A stretch of DNA of 64,000 bases from Arcticibacter eurypsychrophilus (lineage in GTDB: Bacteria; Bacteroidota; Bacteroidia; Sphingobacteriales; Sphingobacteriaceae), in the NCBI RefSeq assembly GCF_001730525.1, contig NZ_MDFN01000017.1, positions 49,884 to 113,883 on the forward strand, given 5' to 3'. Positions 62,900-64,000 of the stretch are shown piece by piece. The notes under the pieces were generated by a model that saw only the letters and a list, made by a program, of their open reading frames with translations, searched no databases and had not been told where the DNA came from. Each line of letters begins with the position of its first letter. Position 1 is the stretch's first letter. A program made the position numbers and the translations under genes.

Positions 62900-63862
62900 A
62901 TGGCAACTATAGATAAAAAAGGAATGGTACACGGAACCGCAGGTTCAGTGATTTACAGGGAGTACCGGGGAAAGAACATCATCCAGGGGAAAGCAAAAGC
63001 ATTTAAACAAACTGAAAAGACGATCAGGAGTGCTACAGAGTTTGGACTATCGAGTTCAGCGGCAGCAGTGATCAGGACAGCATTTGAACCGGCTTGTTTT
63101 TTTAAGGATGGAACGGCGGCTTACAGGAGTACGCAAGTGGTGTACCGGTCGATATTGAACAATGTAACTGGAGAGAAGGGGAAGAGGGATTTGCATGATG
63201 GGGATCTTTCCTTATTAGAGGGACTGGACTTTAATGCGAACAGTAAACTGCATGAGGTGCTGCAGATGAGCCATTCGGTGAGTAAAAGTGTGGATGGGTT
63301 TGTAAGTGTTAGTTTAGGTTCCTTGGATACTCTAACAGGGATTAAAAGGCCGCGAAATGTCAGTGGAGCTTATATGAAACACCGTATACGTTTAATGCTG
63401 GTTGCATTTAACTTTAGGGAGGAGTACTATGAAAATCTGGGCTTTCAGGATGTCGATCTGGAAGGGTTTCAAAGTTTTGAAGGACAAGTGGTAACTTTTA
63501 CTGAAAAGGTTCCTCAGGATTGTTTGGCATTAGTAAGCATGTCGCTGATGCTATATTCCACTATTAGTCAAACTAATGAAAAGATCTTGCTGAATAGTGC
63601 AGCGTTCAGCCCTTGTGCTATTATCGGAACTTTCCAGTCTGAAAAGCCTTCTGATTATCCTTTAAAAGAGGTTGATATGGAACCATCTTCATATCCAGGG
63701 AGGGAAGAGAAGATCTCTGAAATGTTTTATAAAGGTAATTTACTGATGTTGGGGCTCTCTACCTGTATAGGTCAACAGGCCGTTATAATTAGCAAAATTA
63801 CTAGAGTTAAGGAAGTGGTTCCTGATGTTACTTTAAATAAGCGGGTTTACTTTAATAGATAG
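62900..63862 (+). CDS. DUF6266-like protein
   Basis: The 320-residue protein opens with MATIDKKGMVHGTAGSVIYR followed by GKNIIQGKAK, the short Gly/Lys-rich pattern seen at the start of DUF6266 proteins of Sphingobacteriaceae; the rest is beta-rich. It is longer than the typical member of about 200 residues. No signal peptide is present. The frame is open from GTG 62882, but ATG 62900 matches the family start. Function is unknown. It stands alone with no evident promoter. Confidence 0.65.
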   Translation: MATIDKKGMVHGTAGSVIYREYRGKNIIQGKAKAFKQTEKTIRSATEFGLSSSAAAVIRTAFEPACFFKDGTAAYRSTQVVYRSILNNVTGEKGKRDLHDGDLSLLEGLDFNANSKLHEVLQMSHSVSKSVDGFVSVSLGSLDTLTGIKRPRNVSGAYMKHRIRLMLVAFNFREEYYENLGFQDVDLEGFQSFEGQVVTFTEKVPQDCLALVSMSLMLYSTISQTNEKILLNSAAFSPCAIIGTFQSEKPSDYPLKEVDMEPSSYPGREEKISEMFYKGNLLMLGLSTCIGQQAVIISKITRVKEVVPDVTLNKRVYFNR

Positions 63863-64000
63863 GGTTAAGACCTTTTTGAATATTATGCCTGTCATGCATT
63901 AGAGGATTGCGATTGGTAACTAATAAGGGTACGTTAGCCCTGAAATTTTTATTTATTTTCATTGCTGTTCGATAAAAATTAAACTCATTTAAAAATAAGC

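Noticed and set aside
1..64000. CRISPR arrays, prophage, insertion sequences, tRNA and rRNA genes
   Set aside because: No regularly spaced repeats, transposase or phage genes, or tRNA/rRNA patterns were seen; a covariance-model search would be needed to exclude small RNAs.

Overview
The window looks like ordinary core chromosome of a Bacteroidota bacterium, most likely a Sphingobacteriaceae member close to Pedobacter. The evidence is the family content (fused SecDF, long NusB, Rho with a large N-terminal insertion, DUF3276/PUR-like, DUF1573, DUF2851, DUF5522 and DUF6266 proteins, a BtuB/BtuG-like pair), AT-rich DNA, near absence of Shine-Dalgarno sequences, and repeated TAnnTTTG -7 promoter elements, often 10-27 bases upstream of starts. 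I saw no prophage, transposase, CRISPR array, tRNA or rRNA.

Layout. 1-2.4 kb: end of an unseen gene, a PUR-like nucleic-acid-binding protein and a lone ABC exporter half. 2.7-8.9 kb (+): a leucine-dehydrogenase-like protein, nusB, a DUF1573 lipoprotein, yajC, a YbbR protein, coaE, an MBL-fold nuclease, a small DUF5522 protein and a MarR regulator. 8.9-10.9 kb (-): ZIP transporter, PAP2 phosphatase and methyltransferase. 11-14.2 kb (+): glmM, cysteine desulfurase and an extremely acidic protein. 14.3-23.2 kb: accD, class II aldolase, type II NADH dehydrogenase, secDF, folA-thyA and ispE. 23.2-24.5 kb: an 0.8-kb desert with a perfect 25-bp inverted repeat, then a winged-helix-like protein. 24.7-28.2 kb (-): cobalamin riboswitch, btuB and a BtuG-like surface lipoprotein. 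28.2-31.4 kb (-): a LapA-like protein and a very large metallopeptidase/propeller/barrel protein. 31.4-32.3 kb: a second desert. 32.3-35.5 kb (-): tgt, an LptF/G permease and an EamA transporter. 35.5-39 kb (+): glycosyltransferase, sigma factor, rsmG and dprA. 39-44.1 kb (-): sppA, a PolX/PHP protein, a family 9 glycosyltransferase and a SixA-like phosphatase. 44.1-45 kb (+): folK overlapping an orphan Hpt protein. 45.3-51.9 kb (+): a TetR-controlled tripartite RND efflux operon. 52-54.8 kb (-): rho, pssA and purS. 55-63.9 kb (+): pyrF, DUF2851, PspC, ftsK, lolA, an unknown, an MBL hydrolase, trxA, an unknown and a DUF6266-like protein.

Most genes serve housekeeping: envelope assembly (secDF, yajC, lolA, LptF/G, sppA, pssA), folate and pyrimidine supply (folA, thyA, folK, pyrF), cell wall and central metabolism (glmM, fba, accD), RNA and DNA processes (nusB, rho, rsmG, tgt, dprA, ftsK). 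The points of most interest are enzymes that have lost recognised catalytic or metal-binding residues: the LeuDH-like protein (catalytic Lys to Asn), the PolX-like protein (two of three polymerase aspartates lost, PHP domain intact), Tgt (three zinc cysteines absent) and the ABC exporter (catalytic Glu to Asp). Others are the gluzincin/propeller/barrel protein, the acidic protein, the desert inverted repeat, and a strong Shine-Dalgarno with an 8-codon ORF coupled to trxA. I found no clear new multi-gene system; the novelty here is at the level of individual genes and elements.
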